Of a stretch of DNA of 64,000 bases, positions 18,743 to 29,419 are shown piece by piece. The number at the start of each line of letters is the position of its first letter. Position 1 is the stretch's first letter. The translations under genes were made by a program, and so were the position numbers. This DNA is from Symbiodinium natans (lineage: Eukaryota; Sar; Dinophyceae; Suessiales; Symbiodiniaceae), in NCBI GenBank assembly GCA_905221605.1, contig CAJNDS010000374.1, forward strand, positions 1-64,000. The letters run 5' to 3'. The notes under the pieces are model-generated. The model saw nothing but the letters and a program-made list of their open reading frames with translations. It made no database searches and had not been told where the DNA came from.

Positions 18743-21533
18743 TGGCTCAAGTCTCGGCTCAACCCCGGTGGGGTGCGCAGGTAGTGAGCTGTTCGGTGGC
18801 CTGGAGGCTGTACCTAAGGGTGGGCTCCAACAGGACTCAAACCGAAACCACTGTGTTTGCTCGGTAGTTCTGCCAGCCACATAGCTGCCTGTGTACGGCC
18901 TCGCCGAGTGCTGAGGGAACTTTCGACCTCGCTGCTGAGGGTGTTGTCGGCCTCGCATAAGCTGAGGATTGTGGAAAGTCTTCGGCCTCGCTCGGAGGGA
19001 CAACATAGTTCGGCCTCACCACGGTTGAGGGAAACACCTACTGGAACTGAGGTGCAAGAAGATAGCAGACCTGTGCGAGCGAAGAGGGTTCCGAGGCCTT
19101 AACTTCCTTTGTTGGAACAGGGCCCCGTCTCAACCGCAGATTTCCGCTCGTGGGCTATCGGCGACCAGAGTGGCCGTCCACAGTGCCCTGGACAGTGTGC
19201 CACACGCCAAAGAGACTTGCTGCAAGGCAGACGGAGAGCGACGGACCATGCCGGCAATTGCGTGCTGTGTATTTGCATGGTCACACCAGGGGCGTCGTGA
19301 AGGGCTTTTCCTGGAACTGTCGCAGTCATATCGTATCCACTTTGTCCGTCGCACCAGGAGAGGCAACATAGCCTGGGGCAGCTGTGGGAATTGGAATGTC
19401 CAAAGAAGCCTGAATGCAGCTAACCTCCACCTGCAGCTCCGGGATTTCCGCTGCTGTGAGGATGCGAGGCTTTGGAACATCGATTTCTATGTCGATCCCA
19501 CAAACCCATCCCTGATGATTGATGGCAGCGGACGTGAAATCAGGTACCTGGGTAGGCTGGTGATTATGGTGTATGGCCCTGATGTGTCGAGAAGGATGCT
19601 GGCCGTGTCGGAAGATGATGAGGAATGGATGCTCCTTTGAGGTGATGAAACGTCGCCGGCCAGTAACCAGGCAAGTGGAAGTGGATTGAATTGCGAGCAC
19701 AGCCTCGCCATTAAGGGCCATGTGAGGGCAAACCCGAATGCAGGCTTAGCTTGCCGGAATGAGGGTGATCAACATACCCACATACCCTCGCAGCACAATG
19801 CTTTCAGAACCCGTGAAACCAGCGGAGATGCCATGTGAGGCTATGCAAGGGCAGTTTCGGCCTCGCTATGCTGGAGTAAAGGTTCGGCCTCGCCTCGGCT
19901 GAGGGAATGGATGGTTCGGCCTCGCCAAGGCTGAGGGAACAACAGAAGGGTTGCGAAAACGCCTCGCTGATGAAGAAGGTGCATGATGTTCCGGCCTCGC
20001 ATCAGCTGAGGGAAGAATGATGGAATGGGCAGGCCGGGCACTTATTGGTCTGCCGGAATTGAGTCGGGGAGACTCTGGAAGCACTGCATGCAGCTTGGAC
20101 GGCTGATGCTACTGGGCGCAAAGCGGTAAAGCAGCTTGAAGCATAGACTCCGCGGTGCCGGTGTGTCGGAGCAATTGATAGGTACAACCGCAGCCCAGCA
20201 GTGCTCAATCAAACAATGCAACGTTCGGCCTCGACTTTGGTCTGAGGGAATGTGAGCTATAAAGAGCAAACTCCAGAATATGGATGAGGGACACTGGCCA
20301 GGCATGGAGGCCAGCAAAGGGCAGGTACCAGCATTGCACTGGAGAAGCCTCGAGTCCCAATGGCAGTGAACTTTGTGGGGAGGAATACGTCGACTGGTAA
20401 GTAAGTGCGAGAAAGCCAGGGCGATTCTGGGGAGAACAGCAAGGCACGGTTAGTAAGTGCGAGAACACCGGAGCTGCTGAGAACCTGGATTAGCCGGGAC
20501 GTACTCCGTGGAGGATTCGTTGTCACTGCTTTCAGAAATGCCCACAAGGACCAAGCATGCAGCTAACCCGTGGTCGCAGAGTGGGCCTCACTTCGGTTGA
20601 GGGTAATCGACTCCCAAGTGAGAGTATGGAGTTTTGGTGGCAAACAAGAGAGCCAGCCGACTGTCTTTGGAACAATGGCTACGGCTGGATTGGAGAATGT
20701 CAAGTCTCACAATGGATAGCGGCCTCGTACATAATATCCTCACAGGCAGGGTGGGTTTGACCTGGTAGTCGGCACCTTGCCCGCCCCCCTGTCAGGCGCC
20801 TGTACCGGCCACCTGTTGAAGGTGTGTGGCGTGGGGTCACCGGTGCGTAGCGGCGATTTCGGTCGCTTAGCGTCCTCCAGCCTAAAAAGGGGTATGTTTG
20901 GGCAGGTACTTCACCTGGTCCTCCTGCTTGGCTCGTGTTGGAGATGTGTGAATCGAGGGCATGGATCCGTCAAGGTGAGATGACGAGAAAGTGCAGAATT
21001 GGGCCTCAATCGGAACGGGGAGGGCATGGATCACCTCCCGGCAAAAGCCACAGGAAGTATGCCCTGTGCATGCAAGAGGCAGCCACCGTAACCAGAGTCC
21101 ATGAAGCCTTGGGCCATGACCTGGTTTGAAGACATGTCCGGCCTCACTACGGTTGAGGGGTGTGGATGGAAGCACTGAGGACATGCAATGAGACTCGTAG
21201 AACGAGCATCTAGGTCTACAGGAATTGACCTCCATTCGGTTGAGGGATAGCGGCCTCCACGAACGAGGGCATGGATCACCTCCCGAATAGACAACACAGA
21301 GAATGTGCAAGCATACAGGCAATTTGCCTTGGCCACAGTCTTCAAGCCAATGGCAACGACTTGGTCAAAACGACATTCCGGCCTCACTTCGGTTGAGGGT
21401 AGCGGTACGTCAAAACCGAGGACAAGGAATGAGAGGGGGAACTTACCGGCAGTTTCACCCCACAGTTTTAGTAAGTTTTGTTTCACTTGAACCCACAGCC
21501 CCTTCGGGTGGCTACGCCTCGCAGCGTGCAGAC
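18743..21533 (+). mobile_element. U2: U-family unit
   Basis: Full head-to-tail copy, preceded by poly(A) and GAAGTTCCTGTC (one A fewer than the usual 13-mer). Lacks ~70 bases near 21015 that U1 has (around 6200-6270). Carries an intact small ORF. Confidence 0.75.
19248..19640 (+). CDS. U-family small protein, U2 copy
   Basis: 130 residues from the first ATG (19248, MPAIACCVFAWSHQGRREG). The frame is open further upstream to at least 19170 without an ATG, so an upstream or spliced start is possible. The body has a mix of charged and hydrophobic residues typical of a folded protein (LRDFRCCEDARLWNIDFYV, REIRYLGRLVIMVYG) and ends in an acidic SEDDEEWMLL. No domain recognised and no signal peptide. 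The same frame is open in U3 and U4 with a handful of substitutions, about half of them silent. It may be an accessory protein of this element or a captured host exon. Confidence 0.5.
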   Translation: MPAIACCVFAWSHQGRREGLFLELSQSYRIHFVRRTRRGNIAWGSCGNWNVQRSLNAANLHLQLRDFRCCEDARLWNIDFYVDPTNPSLMIDGSGREIRYLGRLVIMVYGPDVSRRMLAVSEDDEEWMLL

Positions 21534-21545
21534 GTAAAATTCACC

Positions 21546-24387
21546 TGGCTCAAGTCTCGGCTCAACCCCGGTGGGGTGCGCAGGTAGTGAGCTGTTCGGT
21601 GGCCTGGAGGCTGTACCTAAGGGTGGGCTCCAACAGGACTCAAACCGAAACCACTGTGTTTGCTCGGTAGTTCTGCCAGCCACATAGCTGCCTGTGTACG
21701 GCCTCGCCGAGTGCTGAGGGAACTTTCGACCTCGCTGCTGAGGGTGTTGTCGGCCTCGCATAAGCTGAGGATTGTGGAAAGTCTTCGGCCTCGCTCGGAG
21801 GGACAACATAGTTCGGCCTCACCACGGTTGAGGGAAACACCTCCTGGAACTGAGGTGCAAGAAGATAGCAGACCTGTGCGAGCGAAGAGGGTTCCGAGGC
21901 CTTAACTTCCTTTGTTGGAACAGGGCCCCGTCTCAACCGCAGATTTCCGCTCGTGGGCTATCGGCGACCAGAGTGGCCGTCCACTGTGCCCTGGACAGTG
22001 TGCCACACGCCAAAGAGACTTGCTGCAAGGCAGACGGAGAGCGACGGACCATGCCGGCAATTGCGTGCTGTGTATTTGCATGGTCACACCAGGGGCGTCG
22101 TGAAGGGCTTTTCCTGGAACTGTCGCAGTCATATCGTTTCCACTTTGTCCGTCGCACCAGGAGAGGCAACATAGCCTGGGGCAGCTGTGGGAATTGGAAT
22201 GTCCAAAGAAGCCTGAATGCAGCTAACCTCCACCTGCAGCTCCGGGATTTCCGATGCTGTGAGGATGCGAGGCTTTGGAACATCGATTTTTATGTCGATC
22301 CCACAAACCCATCCCTGATGATTGATGGCAGCGGACGTGAAATCAGGTACCTGGGTAGGCTGGTGATTATGGTGTATGGCCCAGATGTGTCGAGAAGGAT
22401 GCTGGCCTTGTCGGAAGATGATGAGGAATGGATGCTCCTTTGAGGTGATGAAACGTCGCCGGCCAGTAACCAGGCAAGTGGAAGTGGATTGAATTGCGAG
22501 CACAGCCTCGCCTTTAAGGGCCATGTGAGGGCAAACCCGAATGCAGGCTTAGCTTGCCGGAATGAGGGTGATCAACATACCCTCGCAGCACAATGCTTTC
22601 AGAACCCGTGAAACCAGCGGAGATGCCATGTGAGGCTATGCAAGGGCAGTTTCGGCCTCGCTATGCTGGAGTAAAGGTTCGGCCTCGCCTTGGCTGAGGG
22701 AATGGATGGTTCGGCCTCGCCAAGGCTGAGGGAACAACAGAAGGGTTGCGAAAACGCCTCGCTGATGAAGAAGGTGCATGATGTTTCGGCCTCGCATCAG
22801 CTGAGGGAAGAATGATGGAATGGGCAGGCCGGGCACTTATTGGTCTGCCGGAATTGAGTCTGGGAGACTCTGGAAGCACTGCATGCAGCTTGGACGGCTG
22901 ATGCTACTGGGCGCAAAGCGGTAAAGCAGCTTGAAGCATAGACTCCGCGGTGCCGGTGTGTCGGAGCAATTGATAGGTACAACCGCAGCCCAGCAGTGCT
23001 CAATCAAACAATGCAACATTCGGCCTCGACTTTGGTCTGAGGGAATGTGAGCTATAAAGAGCAAACTCCAGAATATGGATGAGGGACACTGGCCAGGCAT
23101 GGAGGCCAGCAAAGGGCAGGTACCAGCATTGCACTGGAGAAGCCTCGAGTCCCAATGGCAGTGAACTTTGTGGTGAGGAATACGTCGACTGGTAAGTAAG
23201 TGCGAGAAAGCCAGGGCGATTCTGGGGAGAACAGCAAGGCACGGTTAGTAAGTGCGAGAACACCGGAGCTGCTGAGAACCCTGGATTAGCCGGGACGTAC
23301 TCCGTGGAGGATTCGTTGTCACTGCTTTCAGAAATGCCCACAAGGACCAAGCATGCAGCTAACCCGTGGTCGCAGAGTGGGCCTCACTTCGGTTGAGGGT
23401 AATCGACTCCCAAGTGAGAGTATGGAGTTTTGGTGGCAAACAAGAGAGCCAGCCGACTGTCTTTGGAACAATGGCTACGGCTGGATTGGAGAATGTCAAG
23501 TCTCACAATGGATAGCGGCCTCGTACATAATATCCTCACAGGCAGGGTGGGTTTGACCTGGTAGTCGGCACCTTGCCCGGCCCCCTGTCAGGCGCCTGTA
23601 CCGGCCACCTGTTGAAGGTGTGTGGCGTGGGGTCACCGGTGCGTAGCGGCGATTTCGGTCGCTTAGCGTCCTCCAGCCTAAAAAGGGGTATGTTTGGGCA
23701 GGTACTTCACCTGTTCCTCCTGCTTGGCTGTGTGAATCGAGGGCATGGATCCGTCAAGGTGATCCGTCAAGGTGAGATGACGAGAAAGTGCAGAATTGGG
23801 CCTCAATCAATATGGAACGGTCTATGGGGATTGACCACCCCGCTGGTAGAGGGATAGCGGCCTCTGAGAATCGGAGGGCATGGATCACCTCCCGGCAAAA
23901 GCCACAGGAAGTATGCCCTGTGCATGCAAGAGGCAGCCACCGTAACCAGAGTCCATGAAGCCTCGGGCCATGACCTGGTTTGAAGACATGTCCGGCCTCA
24001 CTACGGTTGAGGGGTGTGGATGGAAGCACTCAGGACATGCAATGAGACTCGTAGAACGAGCATCTGGGTCTACAGGAATTGACCTCCATTCGGTTGAGGG
24101 ATAGCGGCCTCCACGAACGAGGGCATGGATCACCTCCCGAATAGACAACACAGAGAATGTGCAAGCATACAGGCAATTTGCCTTGGCCAAGTCTTCAAGC
24201 CAATGGCAACGACTTGGTCAAAACGACATTCCGGCCTCACTTCGGTTGAGGGTAGCGGTACGTCAAAACCGAGGACAAGGAATGAGAGGGGGAACTTACC
24301 GGCAGTTTCACCCCACAGTTTTAGTAAGCTTTTGTTTCACTTGAACCCACAGCCCCTTCGGGTGGCTACGCCTCGCAGCGTGCAGAC
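21546..24387 (+). mobile_element. U3: U-family unit
   Basis: Near-identical to U4. Head preceded by TAAAATTCACC (21534-21545) instead of GAAAGTTCCTGTC. The tail ends GCGTGCAGAC at 24387. A short tandem duplication of GATCCGTCAAGGT is present near 23750, and GCTCGTGTTGGAGAT is missing beside it. Confidence 0.75.
22051..22443 (+). CDS. U-family small protein, U3 copy
   Basis: Same 130-residue frame as in U2, from ATG 22051. Visible differences from U2: RFHF for RIHF, ALSED for AVSED, and silent changes at GATTTTTATG and GGCCCAGAT. No disruption. Function unknown. Confidence 0.5.
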   Translation: MPAIACCVFAWSHQGRREGLFLELSQSYRFHFVRRTRRGNIAWGSCGNWNVQRSLNAANLHLQLRDFRCCEDARLWNIDFYVDPTNPSLMIDGSGREIRYLGRLVIMVYGPDVSRRMLALSEDDEEWMLL

Positions 24388-24399
24388 GTAAAATTCACC

Positions 24400-27238
24400 T
24401 GGCTCAAGTCTCGGCTCAACCCCGGTGGGGTGCGCAGGTAGTGAGCTGTTCGGTGGCCTGGAGGCTGTACCTAAGGGTGGGCTCCAACAGGACTCAAACC
24501 GAAACCACTGTGTTTGCTCGGTAGTTCTGCCAGCCACATAGCTGCCTGTGTACGGCCTCGCCGAGTGCTGAGGGAACTTTCGACCTCGCTGCTGAGGGTG
24601 TTGTCGGCCTCGCATAAGCTGAGGATTGTGGAAAGTCTTCGGCCTCGCTCGGAGGGACAACATAGTTCGGCCTCACCACGGTTGAGGGAAACACCTCCTG
24701 GAACTGAGGTGCAAGAAGATAGCAGACCTGTGCGAGCGAAGAGGGTTCCGAGGCCTTAACTTCCTTTGTTGGAACAGGGCCCCGTCTCAACCGCAGATTT
24801 CCGCTCGTGGGCTATCGGCGACCAGAGTGGCCGTCCACAGTGCCCTGGACAGTGTGCCACACGCCAAAGAGACTTGCTGCAAGGCAGACGGAGAGCGACG
24901 GACCATGCCGGCAATTGCGTGCTGTGTATTTGCATGGTCACACCAGGGGCGTCGTGAAGGGCTTTTCCTGGAACTGTCGCAGTCATATCGTTTCCACTTT
25001 GTCCGTCGCACCAGGAGAGGCAACATAGCCTGGGGCAGCTGTGGGAATTGGAATGTCCAAAGAAGCCTGAATGCAGCTAACCTCCACCTGCAGCTCCGGG
25101 ATTTCCGATGCTGTGAGGATGCGAGGCTTTGGAACATCGATTTCTATGTCGATCCCACAAACCCATCCCTGATGATAGATGGCAGCGGACGTGAAATCAG
25201 GTACCTGGGTAGGCTGGTGATTATGGTGTATGGCCCTGATGTGTCGAGAAGGATGCTGGCCTTGTCGGAAGATGATGAGGAATGGATGCTCCTTTGAGGT
25301 GATGAAACGTCGCCGGCCAGTAACCAGGCAAGTGGAAGTGGATTGAATTGCGAGCACAGCCTCGCCATTAAGGGCCATGTGAGGGCAAACCCGAATGCAG
25401 GCTTAGCTTGCCGGAATGAGGGTGATCAACATACCCTCGCAGCACAATGCTTTCAGAACCCGTGAAACCAGCGGAGATGCCATGTGAGGCTATGCAAGGG
25501 CAGTTTCGGCCTCGCTATGCTGGAGTAAAGGTTCGGCCTCGCCTCGGCTGAGGGAATGGATGGTTCGGCCTCGCCAAGGCTGAGGGAACAACAGAAGGGT
25601 TGCGAAAACGCCTCGCTGATGAAGAAGGTGCATGATGTTCCGGCCTCGCATCAGCTGAGGGAAGAATGATGGAATGGGCAGGCCGGGCACTTATTGGTCT
25701 GCCGGAATTGAGTCTGGGAGACTCTGGAAGCACTGCATGCAGCTTGGACGGCTGATGCTACTGGGCGCAAAGCGGTAAAGCAGCTTGAAGCATAGACTCC
25801 GCGGTGCCGGTGTGTCGGAGCAATTGATAGGTACAACCGCAGCCCAGCAGTGCTCAATCAAACAATGCAACATTCGGCCTCGACTTTGGTCTGAGGGAAT
25901 GTGAGCTATAAAGAGCAAACTCCAGAATATGGATGAGGGACACTGGCCAGGCATGGAGGCCAGCAAAGGGCAGGTACCAGCATTGCACTGGAGAAGCCTC
26001 GAGTCCCAATGGCAGTGAACTTTGTGGTGAGGAATACGTCGACTGGTAAGTAAGTGCGAGAAAGCCAGGGCGATTCTGGGGAGAACAGCAAGGCACGGTT
26101 AGTAAGTGCGAGAACACCGGAGCTGCTGAGAACCCTGGATTAGCCGGGACGTACTCCGTGGAGGATTCGTTGTCACTGCTTTCAGAAATGCCCACAAGGA
26201 CCAAGCATGCAGCTAACCCGTGGTCGCAGAGTGGGCCTCACTTCGGTTGAGGGTAATCGACTCCCAAGTGAGAGTATGGAGTTTTGGTGGCAAACAAGAG
26301 AGCCAGCCGACTGTCTTTGGAACAATGGCTACGGCTGGATTGGAGAATGTCAAGTCTCACAATGGATAGCGGCCTCGTACATAATATCCTCACAGGCAGG
26401 GTGGGTTTGACCTGGTAGTCGGCACCTTGCCCGGCCCCCTGTCAGGCGCCTGTACCGGCCACCTGTTGAAGGTGTGTGGCGTGGGGTCACCGGTGCGTAG
26501 CGGCGATTTCGGTCGCTTAGCGTCCTCCAGCCTAAAAAGGGGTATGTTTGGGCAGGTACTTCACCTGTTCCTCCTGCTTGGCTCGTGTTGGAGATGTGTG
26601 AATCGAGGGCATGGATCCGTCAAGGTGAGATGACGAGAAAGTGCAGAATGGCCTCAATCAATATGGAACGGTCTATGGGGATTGACCACCCCGCTGGTAG
26701 AGGGATAGCGGCCTCTGAGAATCGGAGGGCATGGATCACCTCCCGGCAAAAGCCACAGGAAGTATGCCCTGTGCATGCAAGAGGCAGCCACCGTAACCAG
26801 AGTCCATGAAGCCTCGGGCCATGACCTGGTTTGAAGACATGTCCGGCCTCACTACGGTTGAGGGGTGTGGATGGAAGCACTCAGGACATGCAATGAGACT
26901 CGTAGAACGAGCATCTGGGTCTACAGGAATTGACCTCCATTCGGTTGAGGGATAGCGGCCTCCACGAACGAGGGCATGGATCACCTCCCGAATAGACAAC
27001 ACAGAGAATGTGCAAGCATACAGGCAATTTGCCTTGGCCAAAGTCTTCAAGCCAATGGCAACGACTTGGTCAAAAGACATTCCGGCCTCACTTCGGTTGA
27101 GGGTAGCGGTACGTCAAAACCGAGGACAAGGAATGAGAGGGGGAACTTACCGGCAGTTTCACCCCACAGTTTTAGTAAGCTTTTGTTTCACTTGAACCCA
27201 CAGCCCCTTCGGGTGGCTACGCCTCGCAGCGTGCAGAC
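24400..27238 (+). mobile_element. U4: U-family unit
   Basis: Full copy, again preceded by TAAAATTCACC (24389-24399), like U3. Followed by GAAAGTTCCTGTC and R3. U2, U3 and U4 adjoin without other sequence, so part of this run may come from unequal exchange rather than separate insertions. Confidence 0.75.
24905..25297 (+). CDS. U-family small protein, U4 copy
   Basis: Same frame as U2 and U3 from ATG 24905. Protein identical to U3 as far as I can see. One silent ATT-to-ATA change is visible in the MIDG codons. Function unknown. Confidence 0.5.
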   Translation: MPAIACCVFAWSHQGRREGLFLELSQSYRFHFVRRTRRGNIAWGSCGNWNVQRSLNAANLHLQLRDFRCCEDARLWNIDFYVDPTNPSLMIDGSGREIRYLGRLVIMVYGPDVSRRMLALSEDDEEWMLL

Positions 27239-27251
27239 GAAAGTTCCTGTC

Positions 27252-28178
27252 TGGCTCAAGGTTTCGGCTCAACCCCGGTGGTGTGCTCAGGTAGAGAGCG
27301 TCTTTAGTGCCGTGTGGCTGGCCCTGGGGCTTGTAACTAAGGGTAGGGCAAAACTGTGTTTGCTCGTAGACCGGCTGACCGGCTAAGCTGTCATAGAGCG
27401 GCGGCCCGCCAACTGCTGCCGTCGACGAAGGACGTTCGAGTGCACAGTCTTCGGCCTCGCTTCGCTAGAGGGAAACTTTTCGTCCTCGCGTTGCTGAGGG
27501 AACGCTAGAGGGAAACTTTTCGTCCTCGCGTTGCTGAGGGAACCTTGTGGCCTACAGTCTGCTCTGGGTCACAGTGAGAGTTGCAGCCTCGATTTGCTTG
27601 AGGGGTGACGCTAGAGCCTGTTGCTCACCAGAGATTCCTGCTGTCTCTGGGTGAACAAAACCCGCCGACCCTCATTTGGATTGAGGGCTGTGTGTTAGGG
27701 TGAGTTTGGGTTCCTCGCTCGCTTGTGTGGAAAACGAAGGTGAGACCGAAACACGGGGGAAAACGGCCAAGGCACGTTGCAGACAGTGCAGGCCAACGTC
27801 GCACTGCAAGCGGCATCCTTGCAGTTGTGACAGGCGTGTCCCGAACAATAGCGGTGTGCTTGAGCCCGAGTTTGCTGGTTTTCGGGGATCTGCAAGCTGA
27901 GCACAACTGGATATTCTTCGTAGGTAGAATCAGGTAGAACAGATTTGGCCCAACCCTGGTGGATCTGCCTGGACACAAATAACCAAAGGCATCAGTGTCG
28001 TAAAGCTCATTGACTGGTGCTACTGAGAAACCGTTGCCAAAGAACTTGCAGTAGGCCTGTGGTGCGGCACAGTGCAAGTTAAGAGCAGCTGTTGGTGGCT
28101 GCTCCCCGGCAGACAAATAGTCCGAGATAGCCTTCTTCGGCCTCGCTCAGTGCTGAAGGTTTGTAAAGGCTGGTATTG
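27252..28178 (+). mobile_element. R3 left part, interrupted by copia B
   Basis: R-family head and first ~930 bases. A 45-base stretch around the CGTCCTCGCG hairpin is duplicated in tandem (27466-27543). Ends in the target TATTG (28174-28178), where copia B is inserted. Resumes at 37123. Confidence 0.75.
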
Positions 28179-28314
28179 TGTAAAGTTTTTCTACTACCTG
28201 GGAACCCCACCTACCAACCCAAAGGGTTGATGAGCATGTGTGGATTTGTGACTCATGTTTTACCGACAGCGCCTTTTACTGGTTCAAGGAAAAAGAGCGG
28301 CTTGAAGTTTAGCA
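28179..28314 (+). repeat. Copia B 5' LTR
   Basis: 136 bp, TGTAAAGTTT...GTTTAGCA, with TG..CA ends. Identical base for base to the 3' LTR. Short for an LTR. Confidence 0.93.
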
Positions 28315-28326
28315 TGGTAGCGGAGC
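28315..28326 (+). promoter_or_regulatory. Copia B primer binding site
   Basis: TGGTAGCGGAGC directly after the LTR. It resembles the complement of an initiator tRNA-Met 3' end, the usual copia primer. The same 12 bases follow the copia C LTR at 39745. Confidence 0.8.
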
Positions 28327-28351
28327 ACACTGTGCATCCGGGACCGAAGCC

Positions 28352-29419
28352 ATGCCTCGTGGCCGTGATGATGGTTTGGGTTGGAACCCTGATGCTGTGG
28401 AGCCAATGGAGCTCACAGAACCTACAGAGCCCATGGAACTCACAGAACCCATGGAGCCAATGGAACTCACAGAACCCATGGAGCCGATGGAACCCGCAGA
28501 GCCCATGGAAGAAGGGGAACAAGAAGAAGAAATGGAGCCACGAAGAAAGGAGATCAAGATTCACCGTGTTGGCATGGGAAAAGGCTACGGATCTTCAGCA
28601 AGCAGTTCAGCTGAAGGAAGTGGAAGTGCACCAAGGTATATGCCTCCAAAGCCGAAGAAGAAGCCCGAACGACCAGTGGTGGAAGGAAGAGATTACATTC
28701 CCTTGGAAGGAGGAGAACCAGACGGGCCAGTGGAGATCGGGAGTCCTAGTTCCTCTAGCCCCGAAACTACAATGGTGTACCAAGAGGCACCACCTACACC
28801 GAGAAGGGAGCCGAGAACACTTTCGTCTGGGCACATCGCCTTGGAGCTGCAAGAGCAGCAAGTGTCTGCTGAGCAACGCAGGCGAAGGCAGCTGGAGAGA
28901 CTCTCTGCACTCGCAGCAGAGACGGAAAGGATCCAACGGCGAGCAAGGGAACGAGCCTTGCAGGAACCAGTTCGGTTTCCAAAGTCAGGAGGGCCGCCAC
29001 CACCAGCGGGCCCAGAACCAGAGCAAGCTCCAGAGTGTCCACCGCCAGGACAAGAACGAGCTCCAGAGTGTCCACCTCCGGACCCAATGCCGAGTGGTAC
29101 GAAGCTTCCTCTTCACACGCTGGACGGGGAACCCAGCAACGCAGCAGTGGCGGAACACATCCGCCGGAATGAGGAAGAGTATGCTGCAAGACGTGCCGGT
29201 GCAATTCCTTCAGGAGACGAAGCAAGAGCCAGGGAATCCAAGGAATTTGCTCGTGGAGTTGCATACTTTCGGGCCAGGTACGGCCAGCGAAGCCAAAGCA
29301 GTGGAACAGCGAGTTCCAGCCGAGACACGGGGCCTGGGACCCTACAACCCAGGACGGGGCCTGGGACCCTACAACCCAGGATGGACCCTACAACCCAGGA
29401 TGGAAGATGCGAGAGCTGA
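28352..29419 (+). CDS. Copia B ORF1: low-complexity N-terminal Gag-region protein
   Basis: 355 residues from the first ATG after the PBS. Begins with an acidic repeat built on EPMELTEP units, then a basic K/P region, an R/E-rich helix (~165-205) and proline-rich tracts. The last ~20 residues come from a tandem repeat of GGGCCTGGGACCCTACAACC, after which the plausible coding sequence changes frame (PPPKERPAG, PPPEPKGPPPKRGG in the frame ending at 29651). It overlaps the next ORF by 13 bases. It could be an independent leader protein, or the N-terminus of Gag separated by slippage in the repeat. No known domain. Confidence 0.6.
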   Translation: MPRGRDDGLGWNPDAVEPMELTEPTEPMELTEPMEPMELTEPMEPMEPAEPMEEGEQEEEMEPRRKEIKIHRVGMGKGYGSSASSSAEGSGSAPRYMPPKPKKKPERPVVEGRDYIPLEGGEPDGPVEIGSPSSSSPETTMVYQEAPPTPRREPRTLSSGHIALELQEQQVSAEQRRRRQLERLSALAAETERIQRRARERALQEPVRFPKSGGPPPPAGPEPEQAPECPPPGQERAPECPPPDPMPSGTKLPLHTLDGEPSNAAVAEHIRRNEEEYAARRAGAIPSGDEARARESKEFARGVAYFRARYGQRSQSSGTASSSRDTGPGTLQPRTGPGTLQPRMDPTTQDGRCES

